Below are positions 1-11,690 of a stretch of DNA of 60,484 bases, piece by piece (within the stretch, counting starts at the first letter, position 1; every line of letters starts with the position of its first letter). The notes under the pieces were generated by a model. The model saw only the letters and a program-made list of their open reading frames with translations, searched no databases and was not told the origin of the DNA. The position numbers and the translations under genes were made by a program. Source of the stretch: Gnetum montanum (Eukaryota; Streptophyta; Gnetopsida; Gnetales; Gnetaceae); the NCBI GenBank assembly GCA_015680685.1, contig MNCI01006660.1, positions 427,867-488,350 on the forward strand, written 5' to 3'.

Positions 1-1
1 T

Positions 2-1126
2 AAAAAGGAAGGCAAATGGAGGGTGTGTATAGATTTTAGGCTACTAAATATGGCAACATTCAAAGATCACTTTTCATTGCCATTTGTTGACCGAGTCTTA
101 GACACCATCGCAAGGCATCGCTATTACAATTTTTTGGATGGATATAGCAGATATAGCTAAATACAAATAGCCCCATAAGACCAAGCCAAGACTATGTTCA
201 CTAGTCCTTGGGGAATGTTTGCATACAAGCAGATGCCGTTTGGCTTGTGCAATGGCCCTGCAACATTTCAATGACTAGTTTTAAGCATATTCCAACAACA
301 GATAGGGAATGGTGTGGAGGTCTTTATGGACGACTTCTCCACTTATGGAGAAAACTTTGATCAAGCCTTGGACCAGTTGGAGCAAGTGTTAAAAAGATGT
401 GTAGAAACTAATTTGAGGCTCAACTGGTAGAAAAGCCATTTGATGGTCTAAGAAGGTGTAGTATTAGGGCACAAAATCTCACACGCAGGGATAGAGGTAG
501 ACCCTGAGAAAATCAAAATTATCCAAGGAATTACCCATCAACCAAAAACTATCAAAGATATTTGGTCATTCCTTGGACATACTGGCTACTATAGGAGATT
601 TATTGAGAACTTTTCAAAGGTTACCAAACTATTGGTGGAATTAACGAAAAAGCACGTACCTTTCGAGTGGACCAGGGAATGTGAATTAGCTTTCCAAACT
701 TTGAAATAGAAGCTAGTAGAAACACCCATTCTACAAACTCCTAACTAGTCCAAACCATTCCATATCATGATTGACGCGTCCAACTATGCCTTAGGAGCCG
801 TACTTACACAGTTAGATGACCAGAAGCATCCTTATTACATCCACTATGCAAGTATAAGTATCTCTGATGCACAACTTAACTACACTACCACAGAGAAAAA
901 ATTAATGGCTGTAGTGTTTACACTAGAAAAGTTTAGACACTATGTATTGGGATATAAAGTATATATACATATAGATCATAGTGCAATAAGGTTCCTCATG
1001 AATAAGCCAATGGTAAGCCCTCATATCATATGATGGCTTGGCTTGTAATCTTACAAGAGTTCAATATTACGATGATTGATTGTAAAGGCACCGAGAACGT
1101 AGTTGTTGATCATTTATCTTAGTTGC
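2..1126 (+). pseudogene. Reverse transcriptase and RNase H (Ty3/gypsy), decayed
   Basis: RNA-dependent DNA polymerase followed by RNase H, which copy the element's RNA and remove the template. The frame starting at base 2 reads KKEGKWRVCIDFRLLN, then PWGMFAYKQMPFGLCNGPATFQ-type core motifs, then the catalytic box with two Asp codons at 329-334. RNase H begins near 767 with the IDAS motif (first catalytic Asp codon at 773-775) and its C-terminal GTEN...DHLS motif lies near 1090-1122. That last motif is in frame 1, so a frameshift lies between 1033 and about 1081. In-frame stops occur at several places before 767, many where related proteins have Gln, Glu or Trp. Not translatable as one protein. 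Confidence 0.88.
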
Positions 1127-1128
1127 GA

Positions 1129-2577
1129 TGAAACAACAAAGAGGACGAGTATCCAATTTCTAATTATTTTCCTAATGAATTCCTCTTTGCTAGTGTAGTG
1201 AATAATCAATCACCCACGAAAAAAAACTGGTACAGTAGCATTCTTACCTATCTCCTCACCTAACAAATACCACAAGAGTTTAACTTTAAGAAGAAACAAT
1301 AGTTTCTTCACCGAGCCAAGTACTTTATGGAAATCAATGGACAACTTTACAAAGTGTGTTCCAATGGCTTGGTTCAATGGTGTGTTCCTGATATAGATCA
1401 ACTACGAGTTCTCCAAGATGCTCATGAGGGTCCTTATGGGGGTCATTACATTGGAAGACGAATGGCCATCAAGATCTTGCTTGCAAGATATTATTGGCCT
1501 ACATTGTTTCAGGACATCCATCAATTCATCCAATCTTGTGAGCGTTGTCAACGTGATGGGGGAATGATTGCTAGAATGGAAGATCCACAATAATGGATCC
1601 AACCATTAGAACCCTTCAACATTTGGTGAATTGATTTTATGGGGCCAATTACACCAATGTCTAATGGAAAAGCTTATATTATTATTGTCATTGATTACCT
1701 AATAAAATGGGCCAAAGTAACTGATGTTAAATATTGCACAGCATCTACAGCTACACGATTTTTTCAACAACAAATCATAAACAAGTTTGGTGTGCCTCGT
1801 GCACTTATTTCAAAAAATGGTACACACTTCACAGGTGCAACTTTTCAGAAATTAATGTAATGCTTAGGGGTTGAACACAAACTGACAACACCATACCACC
1901 CCCAAGCGAACGGTCAAGTCGAAGTCACCAACAGAGAGATTACGAAAATATTGATAAGAACTATTAGCAAGTTTAGGTGAGACTGGACCACTAAATTGAA
2001 CAATGCTCTTTGGGCATATCACTCCACATGGCAACTCCCTATAGGCTACTCTCCCTATGAGTTAGTGTACGGTAAATTACCAACGCTTCCCATTCAAACT
2101 AAACTCCGTACACTATCCATGGCATGTGACCTCAACCTTGACCTTGATTTAGCACAAAAACAATGGTTAGCTTCCCTTAACTTACTAGATGAAATATGAC
2201 TAGTTGCCCTATCATCTAACGAGTTGCACAAAGCATTTAATAAACAATGTAATGACCTAAGGATTAGGAAAGTTAAATATCAACGAGGAGATAAAGTTCT
2301 CTACTGGAATCCCACACATGTGCCACAATGTACTAAATTTCAAACACTGTGGGAAGGACCTTCTATTATTTATACAACCTTTCCTTCAGGGGCCATGACA
2401 ATATACAAACCTGAGAGCCTAGACAAGAAACTGTTGGTCAACGTACAACAAACCAAAGCTTTCCAAGAGCTTAAGACAGCTAGTACACATGCTACCCCTC
2501 TTGATGGACAACCCTACTCACTATTTCAGATCTCCTCCTTCCAACTTAGTCATGGGGGAGATGGCCACCTATGCTAA
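1129..2577 (+). pseudogene. Integrase (Ty3/gypsy), decayed
   Basis: Integrase inserts the cDNA into host DNA. An HHCC zinc finger is visible at about 1420-1560 (HEGPYGGHY ... CERCQRDG). The catalytic core follows: the IDFMGP motif with the first Asp at 1633-1635, then VIDYLIKWAK, then HPQANGQVE with the Glu codon at 1921-1923. The second catalytic Asp, expected after Ser in the SxNGTHF motif, is a Lys codon (1813-1815), so this copy could not be active even if its stops were ignored. The C-terminal segment at 2224-2577 contains the RGDKVLYWNP and WEGPSIIY motifs typical of the post-core region. All of this is in frame 1, broken by several stops. Confidence 0.88.
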
Positions 2578-4450
2578 CAGTTCTAGGCCCTCAATTCTTT
2601 TTGAATTTTTGTTTTACATATTTTTTATTTTACACATTCTTTCAACTTTTCTTATTTTTGTTTTACACCATTGTTCATATTTTTACTATTTGTTTGATTG
2701 CTTGATTTACTTTTATTCATCATCCAATAAGTGCTCATGATGGTGGATTGAATTATGTCATATTGATTGCTAATGTTTGGTTTTTACATTTGAATTATGA
2801 TGTTGATATTAAGGTATGGTTCTTTTGGTAAAATAGATAATGAGTCCACACCATCCACTCATCCATACAACTCTATGGTCTCCTTTGGCTTGGAATTGTA
2901 TAGTCCCTTTTTTCTAAGTAAACTTATTAATGAATTGGTGGTTGAGTACTTTTCAAACCAAGGAAAGACTCAAAGGATGAAAAGGGTGTGACTTCAAGGG
3001 GATTCGATGAATTTGTGCTGGCCATTCTCATGGTGCTTGGATGTTTTTTCTTGGGTTTTACCATTCTAACATTGTTCAAAAATCGGGAAGTTAAGTGAAT
3101 AAAATAAGTCTTTACATGGTGTGGTTCTCACACAAAAAGAAAAAAAGAGAAAAAGAAAAAAGGTGTGAGAATTCAAAGCACATCCCTTAAACATAATAAA
3201 GTAATATGGGCTACAAGCACTGGTTATGGAACTAGAAAGACATGTTACCCATGCTTGAAGGTTCCCTCTAACTAAGGCCCTTTCTCGCTTCTTACTTCTC
3301 TATTTTGCACTCCTCGAAATGGTGGTGACTCTTTGTGGAAGCATTCTTTTTGCTTTAAGAGGATGGATTGGCCAAGTGTATTGATGCAAGGTCACTGAAT
3401 GTGGTTGGTTTGAGTCTGGATTTCGGATGAGTTCTACTTAGTTATCTTAACCATGAAATACACAAGGGGCTTTACAAAACCTTGTTCTTGGGATTCCATT
3501 CCATTCTCTCCTCTCCATCTTTCTTTCCATTTTCCACCGCATTGCCGATTTTATCATTAGTCCATTTTGGGTTAATGCATTATTTTTCTTTAGTGAATTC
3601 TTGTGGGTAAGTTTTTAACTCTTGCTTCCAAATGACATTCCTAGAGCCTACGAACTCTTTGGTTTGTGGGTTTGTCAGGGCATCAAAGGCATGAGCTTGC
3701 TTTGGGGAGGAACCACTGGCATTTCTTTTTAGTGGAATTGTTAACTTCTTTCCCTTAAACATTTCCTGCAATTAATCATTTCTTGTTTCATCCCCATCCA
3801 TGACATCCATTTTCTTGGCGTTGTCGTTGATATTTTTCATCTTTCTTGTTCCTCATGTTTTTCCATCTTATAGATACCAGAGGTTCACTCTTTGTCGTGG
3901 GGGCCCTAGCACAAATTTTTCAATTTTTTCCATTTTGCTAATTGCCTAACCCCTACACCTTAGGTAGTTGCTAGTGATAAATCTCTGAACCAGTTTTTGC
4001 CATAACCACAACTCAGCCAATGCGCTTCATATTGAGGCAAGGTATCAACTACATTGTGGATTATCTATCCTTGCTCATTTGTAACTGTGTTGTGTGTGTA
4101 GATGGTAATCATACAAACAATGGACTAGGCTTGGAGGAAGCACTCAGGATAGACCAGAACTAGAGCATTTAGGAAAGGAGTAAGTCTAGTGGCGTGGCTA
4201 TGGATAAACAACGGAAGGCACAATCTTAGCATTGGCGGTAACACGCTTCATTTTCTTTCTCTCTCTTTCTCTACAAGCTGCCAAATAAAGACTTGGATGT
4301 CATTTATGTATGAGTGTTCACCACAATGGTCATGAACACTAATGTTGTAATATGCTTATTGATTCGTTCACTAGGCACGTTGAGTCTATCATCCCATTCC
4401 ACCATCAGTTGTCAATTAGTCAATAATCTCATACCTTCCCAATATTTTGT
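2578..4450 (+). other. 3' UTR of the Athila-like element
   Basis: About 1.9 kb with no coding sequence that I can support. It is alignable by eye along its length with 56850-58705 in the related element. Shared landmarks are the 'agtgctc.tgatggtgg' word near 2733 and 57010, and the 'tgggctacaagcactggttatggaact' region near 3208 and 57490. Such long noncoding 3' regions are usual for Athila elements. Confidence 0.75.
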
Positions 4451-4490
4451 AAGGAACTTGAGGACGAGTTTTCATTTGATCGTGAGGATA
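4451..4490 (+). promoter_or_regulatory. Pre-PPT conserved motif and polypurine tract
   Basis: The stretch AACTTGAGGACGAGTTTTC is followed by a short purine-rich run (gtgaggata) ending exactly where the LTR begins with TG. The same arrangement occurs at 58706-58745 and, on the minus strand, at 44694-44735. A purine tract directly before the 3' LTR is the plus-strand primer in LTR retroelements. Here it is partly decayed compared with the GGGGGTA form in the other two. Confidence 0.7.
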
Positions 4491-5379
4491 TGATGAGAGC
4501 GGTTACTCTAGTGGTTTATTTTAATTATTAGAGCAATTACTCTAGCGGTTTATTCTAATTATTAGAGCAGTTACTCTAATTATTAGAATAGTTGCTCCCA
4601 AGCCTATAAATACAGTGCCTAGGCACACAATTGGGAAAGAAATCTTTTAGTAGTTAAATAGCTAAACTCTTGTAGTCTGTTTGAAAGTTAGAGTATTTTC
4701 CAAGTGCTTGCAATAGGAGGTCTAAGTGTGGATGATTCTTTATTCGAGCATTATGTACCTGAGCACACCTTGTGTACGGTAATAAAGATGAGCTCTTCAA
4801 TTCATCTTTGCAGCACTTGAGATTTGTTTTCTTACGCATTTCTTTTATTTTATTTTCTTATGCATTTATTGTATTTTATTTTATTTTATTTTATGCACTT
4901 TACATTTAATTAGAACTCACAACAATTCACTTTGATGAATTAAGCAAATCGTTATATTACACAAACACGACCACTTCGAGCATGTGTGTAATGCTTGGTA
5001 ACCCAGTATCAATTAATGTTTGGTAATCCCAGCAGTGTTGCACTTGTTCAAGATGTGTACGGCAAGTGGGAACGGATGCTGGTGTTAGGATTAATTAGAA
5101 CTTAGTTAATGAGTAGTTAAGTTAAATTAGTCACTTAGTTACCTCTCTTCTTCTCTATTAGTGCAAGACATAAAAACATAAAAGCTATAAAAATCATATG
5201 CCTTAGCTTACTTAACCATACAATCATGACATACAGGTAAGCTTGGGAAGACAACGATCAACCAACCCGTCCTTATCCTACAAGGGCACATAAGCACTTA
5301 GTACTTGGAATTCGACTAGATCGTGCGTGAAATGCTTGTATTCATATGGTTGAGCGTAGGGGTACCTCGTCACTCATCA
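4491..5379 (+). repeat. 3' LTR (TGATG...CATCA family), 889 bp
   Basis: Begins TGATGAGAGC right after the purine tract and ends CACTCATCA. The last ~35 bases (tgagcgtaggggtacctcgtcactcatca) match the terminus of all other copies of this LTR family in the window (13720, 16381, 24730, 43816, 51888, 53251, 59545). A TATA word, tataaata, is at 4605-4612. The region before it differs from the other subfamilies (see the repeat at 4495-4599). Confidence 0.88.
4495..4599 (+). repeat. U3 tandem repeat upstream of LTR TATA box
   Basis: Three to four imperfect units of about 34 bp. Each contains an imperfect palindrome of the form AGAGCxGTTACTCT followed by TTTATTyTAATTATT. The array ends about 6 bp before the TATA word. 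Repeats here in an LTR are candidate enhancer or transcription-factor sites; that role is inference. Confidence 0.75.
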
Positions 5380-5380
5380 G

Positions 5381-5720
5381 ATATAAAGTTCTACTCAAGG
5401 TATTAGCTTACTGGTAAGACACTTGATTTAGACACTTTGGGTTAGTCCATCTATTTTGAGTTTTGATGACACCAAATGTGCTATCAAGACACTTAATTTG
5501 GAAACTTCAAGTTATGGATTCAATTCTAATGGGCAATGGGCAATACTTCAGTGTAAAGTTTTATGAAAGGTGTTAGCTACTTATGAACTCAATTTTAGTG
5601 GATAATATGGAGTTATAAATTTTACTCAAAGTGTTAGCCTAATAATAAAACCTTTGATTTAGAAACTCCAAAATTATGGATTCATTGAATTAGAGGTACA
5701 TCTAGTTTGAGGTTAGACAA
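5381..5720 (+). repeat. Tandem tRNA-derived SINE-like copies (decayed)
   Basis: Two to three degenerate units, each with a Pol III A-box-like TTAGCxTAxTGGTAAGA (5401, 5571, 5632) and a B-box-like GGATTCAATTC (about 5516-5526, 5696). The spacer reads 'cttgatttagaaactccaa'. The same unit occurs on the minus strand at 15056-15190 and 18956-19085 with clearer boxes. A tail resembling the shared 3' end ('gaggtacatctagtttga') follows at about 5693. The A and B box spacing fits tRNA-derived SINEs. It sits directly against the LTR end at 5379, so the retroelement probably inserted next to or into it. Confidence 0.55.
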
Positions 5721-6960
5721 CCCAAAATGTGCTGTCGATCAACATTTAATGTTACAAATTCAAATATTGCTTTACAACAACTTTCCAAATTTAATGTGGC
5801 ATGGAAATTTACATGAAAAGACAAGATATTAAAATAAATATTATAATGCATTAACGTTGCCAATAAATGTAAACATGTAATGTCATTCAACCATAATTTC
5901 AAGAAATTTTGTGTAGCCACTTTTGGTGTCTTCCTTAAACCCTGTCTTGCTGGGTAGGGGTTGTGCTATCAGAAAAAACTAAACACAAACAGTAAAGGTA
6001 ATTTAATAATAAGAAGAAGTTCGATTTGCAAATTTAAGTTGCTCATTAATATATTACTAAGCGAGAATCTAGATGCAGCCGGTGAAGTGAGTGGTACAGT
6101 GACAAAATTGAAACTCTGCTGGATGAGTGAATGAAGCATCAAATACAGCAGAAAGTAAATTATTTCACGTAAACAACCAAACTGAAAGCAGCTACTTGTA
6201 TCTGGGACCGTTCCTTTGGAATAAGGTAATTTATTGGGCAGAACAGTGACCATCCCTCATACAAATTTAGGGAAAACATCTTTCCCTTGCAAGCCTGAAG
6301 CCCTGTCCCTTTGCAATTTGTTTAAAATGAATGAAAATCTATGCATGTATCTGCCTTTTTTACGTCCACGTTCTCAGTTCGTTGGTTGTCACCGAAGAAA
6401 GTACAGATTTACAATTTTATTGCTCAGAAGCATCGCTTCTTTCAACGTCTCTTAATGCGAGGCAAAACTGGCAACGCGGATTCGGCAGAACCCTGTTCAA
6501 ATTCAGGAAGCAAGTACTGGGCAGACATGGGCGTGCGAGTGGGACCTTCTTCTCATTTCTTTTTCCAAGAAATCATTCGGTGGTTGAGTGCCACTGCCTA
6601 CGGAGGGCCCCGTTCTTACACTCTGTTTCTCGTGGAGTGCTTCATTTCGGTCTCGACCTCGATCAGAGCGCTGCTTTTACAAAAAAGAAAATGAAAAAAA
6701 AGAAAGAAAAGTGTTGAAGCACATGACAAATTATCCAGAATGGTCGGTCTTATCGTGAAGGGGAATAGCCGCCTCACCAACAATTCCAATGTCAATGTCA
6801 AATTTTCTCGTCTGTCGCCGTTTGCTCAGATGCGGTGCAGTACTTACAAGATAAGCCCTGGCTGCGATCGTTTTCACGATCCGGCCAGCCAGCAAGCAAG
6901 CAAGCAAAGCGTCGAAAGAGTTGCCGCTCGATATTTCTTCGTTTGTTTGGAGATTGCGAA
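5721..6960 (+). promoter_or_regulatory. Upstream and probable promoter/5' UTR region of the CBM20 gene
   Basis: From about 6450 the composition changes to noticeably more C+G and many CpG dinucleotides, unlike the CpG-poor repeats around it. This is what an unmethylated promoter region in an otherwise methylated plant genome would look like (inference). I could not fix a TATA box or transcription start. A short GCAA/CAAG microsatellite lies at about 6890-6906 and an A-rich tract at 6676-6712. 5721-6230 shows nothing I recognise. Several open frames on both strands here overlap each other and look like by-products of the high CpG content. Confidence 0.5.
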
Positions 6961-9900
6961 ATGCAGAGCGTGGAGGCCTGCTGCCACTGCTACCCGTCCG
7001 CAACTGTGCTCCAAAGATCGCCACAATGCGCAAACGGTCGAGTTCGCACCGATCTTACTCCATCTTTCATGCGCTTGAACCCTAGGAATTTGATGCAAAG
7101 TTTGCGGTTTAAAAGCTGCAGCGTTTCAAGGAATTTCAAGATCTTTGCTCAGGTTTGCTAAAGTCTGAACCATTTGAGCTATGTTGGTATTGAATATCAT
7201 CAGATTCTCGGGTGTTGGAATCAAGTTTCGTGTTAATGTGTCCTAGAGAAGCTTAAAGAGCCGATTATAGACCGTATTTACCAAGATTTACTTGTATACT
7301 TCATTAAATCAGTATAAAGCAGAGCTTTTTGGGCTTACCCAACCTTTAATGTTGTTACTGATTGTTATTCATACTTCTCTTCTAGCATACCTAGTTATGT
7401 TTTTCATTTTTGAACGCTTGTATTATAGAAATACTGACCGCTTCCTTATGTATTTAGTATCTGCAACATTTTTGATCAGCTAACTCATTCCGGTTCGTGT
7501 TCTCCTCGTTTTTAAACTTTATTTCCATTTGAGTGAAACGTTCTTTAACCGTCTCAAAATGCCATTGTTGGTTATGATGAGTCTTTCAATCTTTATTGTG
7601 GTTTTCAGGAAAAGACAAGCCTAGAATATGAAGATGGAATGTTCAAAGACCATGTTACTAAAGGCCTCGATGAAGAAGAAGGTTTCTTGTTGCTTTGAAT
7701 TTTTTTCCTTTCAGCTTTCACCTTGGAACCAGCAACTTACTATTTCTTTTACCTTTTTCATCAGTAATCACTAATCAAGCACATGATTTTGTAATATCTT
7801 CTACTGAAGTAAATTCTGTATACATGTTGTGCACGCATAGATTTTTTCCTTCTCAATATTATGACAACTTTACATAGAGATTGACCAATTATTCATTGTG
7901 TTGCTTTTAACAAAGCATATGAACGCAGACATGATATCATGAAGAATAGTGCAATGAAGTTTGAAATAAATGTTACCTAGTAGGAACTTTTCAGTTACAT
8001 ATATAGGTTGAAACTGGAACTGAATCATATATTACTTCCATGAAAGGATCCCGTGGACCTATGAGACAGTATCGATGTGCAGATTATGATCAAAGTTCAA
8101 CATCATTAAAACATTGTCAAGAGACTCTTGAGGATCTTTGAGGACTCTTGAATTGTTATGAACGTGTTCTTAGCCCATTTTACTACGAATATTTGTTCTG
8201 TGCTTTACTAATGCCACAAATGTGATTTACATGTCATACGTCACTGATTGCAGTGGACTGATACAAAAGCTAAACTATGGCATTTGAAAGAATTTTACTT
8301 CCTTCTTATAGTCTGGACCTTCTTAGATCTATTGGACCAGTTTATCTCTAGCCAGTGTCTATTGGACAGTGCCTGTATATTGCCGTATAACTCATTGGGA
8401 TTATTAAACGTGTGACTTGCATCCCTTAGCCAACAAGTCACACCTCATTGCTATAGGGTAACCAAGAATTAGAGATACATCTTCTAGACTTGTCAGAGGC
8501 ATACAAAACTGGAGGTCTTACCTTGGACTCTACTACACACTCTATTTCTGTTTCAATCAACTAATGGTCGATCTCTGCACTCCTGATGTTTGTTTGGGCT
8601 TGTTCCAAGTATAGGGTATTGCTATTCAATTTTAAGCCTATTTTTAGCTGTTGGCTCTAAGATGCAAGAACAATAATTCTTGATTACAACAAAGAATCCA
8701 CTATAAAAAAAGAGAAGCTTTTTCTGCGGAAAAAAACCCCTTAGGATTAAGATTGAAGCTCGTTGTTGGGCATCCACTCCTTCATCTTCATCATTAATTT
8801 GCAACATGTGAGGCATCGTAGGGTTTTTTGACTCATGATTCTATGCAATCATCCATCTTCATTACTACCTTGCTATAATGGAAGGTTTCTTAAGGTCAGC
8901 TTTGAAGTCATAAGTTATTTTCTTTACAAAAGAATTTTTTTGAATAATAAAAGGCCCCAATTATGAATACATGGCTCTAACGATGGTTTTGAAGAAATGT
9001 TCTTTGTTTTAAATGGGACAGTTGTGATATGATGGGGCTGAGTGCTCTTATTTGGTAATTTTATTGGACTTTGTGATTTATGGTTTATTTATGCGTTCCA
9101 GCTACAAGAGTCAAAGATAAGTTAACATTTTGATGCTTATTGTTGATTTAACAATTTATGTTATTTGTCAATGATATCTAAGAACAGTTCTGCGTTTCAT
9201 GTCTAGGTACTCTGACAGTGAAGTTTTTGTTACAAAGGAAATGCAAATTTGGCCAACGTTTTAGTGTTGTTGGAAGTGATACACAGTTTGGATCATGGGA
9301 TCCAGAGGCTGCTATTCCTCTTGTGTGGTCAGAAGGACATATATGGTCAACAGAAGTGGTAAGGAACCAGAGTTTAGCTTGGTTGTAATAATGCAGTTAA
9401 ATATCCAGAATTTTCATTTCCCCCCATGTTCTTCTCTTTAATAAAACCATCAAGATTGCAAAACCTTTATATGGCTTACATACCACATTACTATCTATGT
9501 TAAAACTAGCCAGAAATTGCCCCAGTAATCCTTATTTTATTCATTGGGGTAGGGAAGGGGGTGTGGGGAAAGAACAGGAAAATGTTAATTGTATTAATAA
9601 TAAAAATTTGGATTACAATCAGAAGTTACTTAGGATCTTAGAGATCAACTAAGTATCACGATCAAGAATTTCTCTGTTTTATATTCATTGTCTATATCAT
9701 AATTTTGCACCATCAGTAACTGGAGTAAGTTAATTAACATTTTATAAGTAGAAGTTATAACCACGCGGTCTTTTAATTTTTAATAAACAGACCCTTTGTT
9801 GTTATCACTGTTGTGCAACCCATGGGCCGCTGGCTTTGGATGGAGTGGGTTACAGTACCCACTGGTGGAAAGATAATTTAAAGTCCACTGTGGTGAATTG

Positions 9901-11690
9901 GAAGACGTGTTTGCATGCCGTCAGGTAGTTTGAGTCTCTTAGGTAGTCAGCATTCTAAAAAAATGTCAACTGATAAATTAAAGTTGAATTCTATCAAGAA
10001 AGATGGAGAATAAAGTTGATATTAAATTTTCTGAAACAAGCTTATAAGAATGATGATGCTATTCTCATTATGCAGTCATGTTGTGATAAAGAGGCGTGTA
10101 TATTACATTCTGTTGGAATTTAGTAGATTCCTTGATGTTAACCTTTCTTTGTAGCATTCTACATCTAATTCATGTAGAATGTCTGAAAATTTTGACATTG
10201 TTAGTTATACAAAAGCACTTTAATACTTGCAATCCAGTCACACGCTCACATGGTCCTCACTTAAGGTTTGGTCATTTGGGCATATTAAATTGTCATTGTA
10301 AATTAAGATCATTGGCATCATTATCATGGCTTTGTCCCATCTATTTCATTTCAACTTTATGAGTTTCTTTTTCCACTTTTCTCGATCTAATATTTGAATC
10401 TTTAGCCACAATAGAATCCAGCATTTTGATTAATTTATTTGATCACGTCTTCTTAGGCATACCTTTTCTTTGATTTCCTTCAACTTGAATTAAGGAACTC
10501 ATAAACAGGAGCCATTTGTGATCTACACTGGACATGACCAAGCCAAGTTATTTTGCTCTTCATGTTTTCTGCTGTAGGCACAGCCGTTCTTATACTGGTT
10601 GTAAATTTCTAAGGTCTGAAATGCTTATTTTATTTTATGTATATCAGATATTTTAGATATTGTTATGAATAGTAACCTTGAAATTATGAATAGCAAATTA
10701 ATACGAGAAAATGGGCTTTAGATAGATGTGAATTGTGAAGGAGTACTTACCATGTAGTTTGAACAAAGTCTAAGGTGATGATGGTGAATTGATACAAGTA
10801 AGCAATTTCTGTATTGTCTCTTCTATTCTACCATACTTATATGCTCCATTCTTGCCATGAATATTAGCTGATTTCAATCTGTTTATGGGTTACATGAGAT
10901 ACAAGGAATAGAATAAAGAATTAATATTCTTTATTTTCAATCATTGATATATGGTTTCATGTTTATCTAGAAACATTGACTAGCTGTTAAAACAGCAAAC
11001 AATATGAGAATCTGGTTTAAAACATATGTTTTGCTTTCTTTGAAGTGAGTCCATTGATTAAAACAATATTTTTATACACCGACTGAAATAGTTAATAGAT
11101 GTGATGACAGTATGTTATCAATATTTTATCGTTGCCTTTGATGAAAGTAGGATCTGTCCTACCTAAGCATTTGAATGCATTGAATCAATTAATGCTATGT
11201 TAAATATTTGCAGACTGTTCCTGCTGGAAAGAAAATAGAGTACAAATTTATATTAATTGATCGTCACGGGAAAATTAGATGGCAACCTGGTTCAAATCGG
11301 GTCTTTGAGACCCCAAAACTTGAAACATTCATTTTGGTGACATCAAAATGGGAAAAGGAAGAGCAATTTGAGTCGAAGGTTGAAGATGACAAGGAAATTA
11401 ATTTAGGTGAAGTACAATATCCAGATACTGCTATGGGAAGTAAAAGAGGTAATGAAAGTGGAGCCGTTACTGAAAAGAAAGCTGCAACAAAGTTTGCGTT
11501 TATTTCAGACGAAGATTCAGAACATAACAGGCACCATAATGATGATGAGTATAAGAATTACTCGAGTTTGGAGATGGACAGTCAAAATGGATTTTTAAGT
11601 TCCACTTCTGAAAGCACGGAAAACGACTATTTATTTAGTGACCTTAGCAAATCAGAGCAAGTGAATAAAGAAACTGAGGATGAAGATTGA
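6961..11690 (+). CDS. CBM20 starch-binding-domain protein, probably plastid-targeted; 4 exons
   Basis: Proposed coding exons are 6961-7152, 7609-7681, 9207-9358 and 11214-11690, which sum to 894 nt (297 residues). All introns are GT-AG and the phases agree (0, 1, 0). Residues 1-64 (exon 1) are rich in Ser, Arg and Cys with almost no acidic residues, like a chloroplast transit peptide. Residues about 89-180 form a carbohydrate-binding module family 20. Exon 3 reads GTLTVKFLLQRK, FGQRFSVVG and FGSWDPEAAIPLVW; exon 4 reads PAGKKIEYKFIL and IRWQPGSNR. The Trp residues of SWDP and RWQPG fall where CBM20 proteins stack on glucan. Residues 185-297 are acidic, Ser-rich and probably disordered. No catalytic domain is present. 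By family knowledge such small plant proteins bind starch or related glucans. An in-frame ATG at 6835 would add 42 residues; I prefer 6961 for its transit-peptide character. No frame damage, unlike everything else here. Confidence 0.85.

Larger units (their letters stand above)
1..5379 (+). mobile_element. Athila-like Ty3/gypsy retrotransposon, 3' half
   Basis: The window opens inside a reverse transcriptase and runs through RNase H, integrase, a long 3' UTR, a polypurine tract and a full 3' LTR. The order RT-RNase H-integrase is the Ty3/gypsy order. The RT active-site box reads FMDDFSTYG, and the downstream stretch with LNW, then VLGHKIS, then GIEVDPEK is the pattern I know from Athila-lineage elements. 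The related element at 52913-59545 has a tRNA-Asp primer site, as Athila elements do. Gag, protease and the 5' LTR lie off the left edge. Many stops and at least one frameshift make this copy dead. Confidence 0.88.

Noticed and set aside
6331-7098. Several overlapping open frames of 60-128 codons on both strands
   Set aside because: No motifs; they are explained by the higher GC content and scarcity of stops at the CpG-rich gene start.
8009-8142. Exon-like stretch in intron 2 of the CBM20 gene (VETGTESYITSMKGS..., preceded by an AG)
   Set aside because: Its phase does not fit exon 2 (ends phase 1), it ends in a stop, and exon 2 joins exon 3 directly in frame to give the expected CBM20 start.
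10096-10362. 88-codon open frame inside intron 3
   Set aside because: Intronic, Leu/His-rich by composition, no motif.
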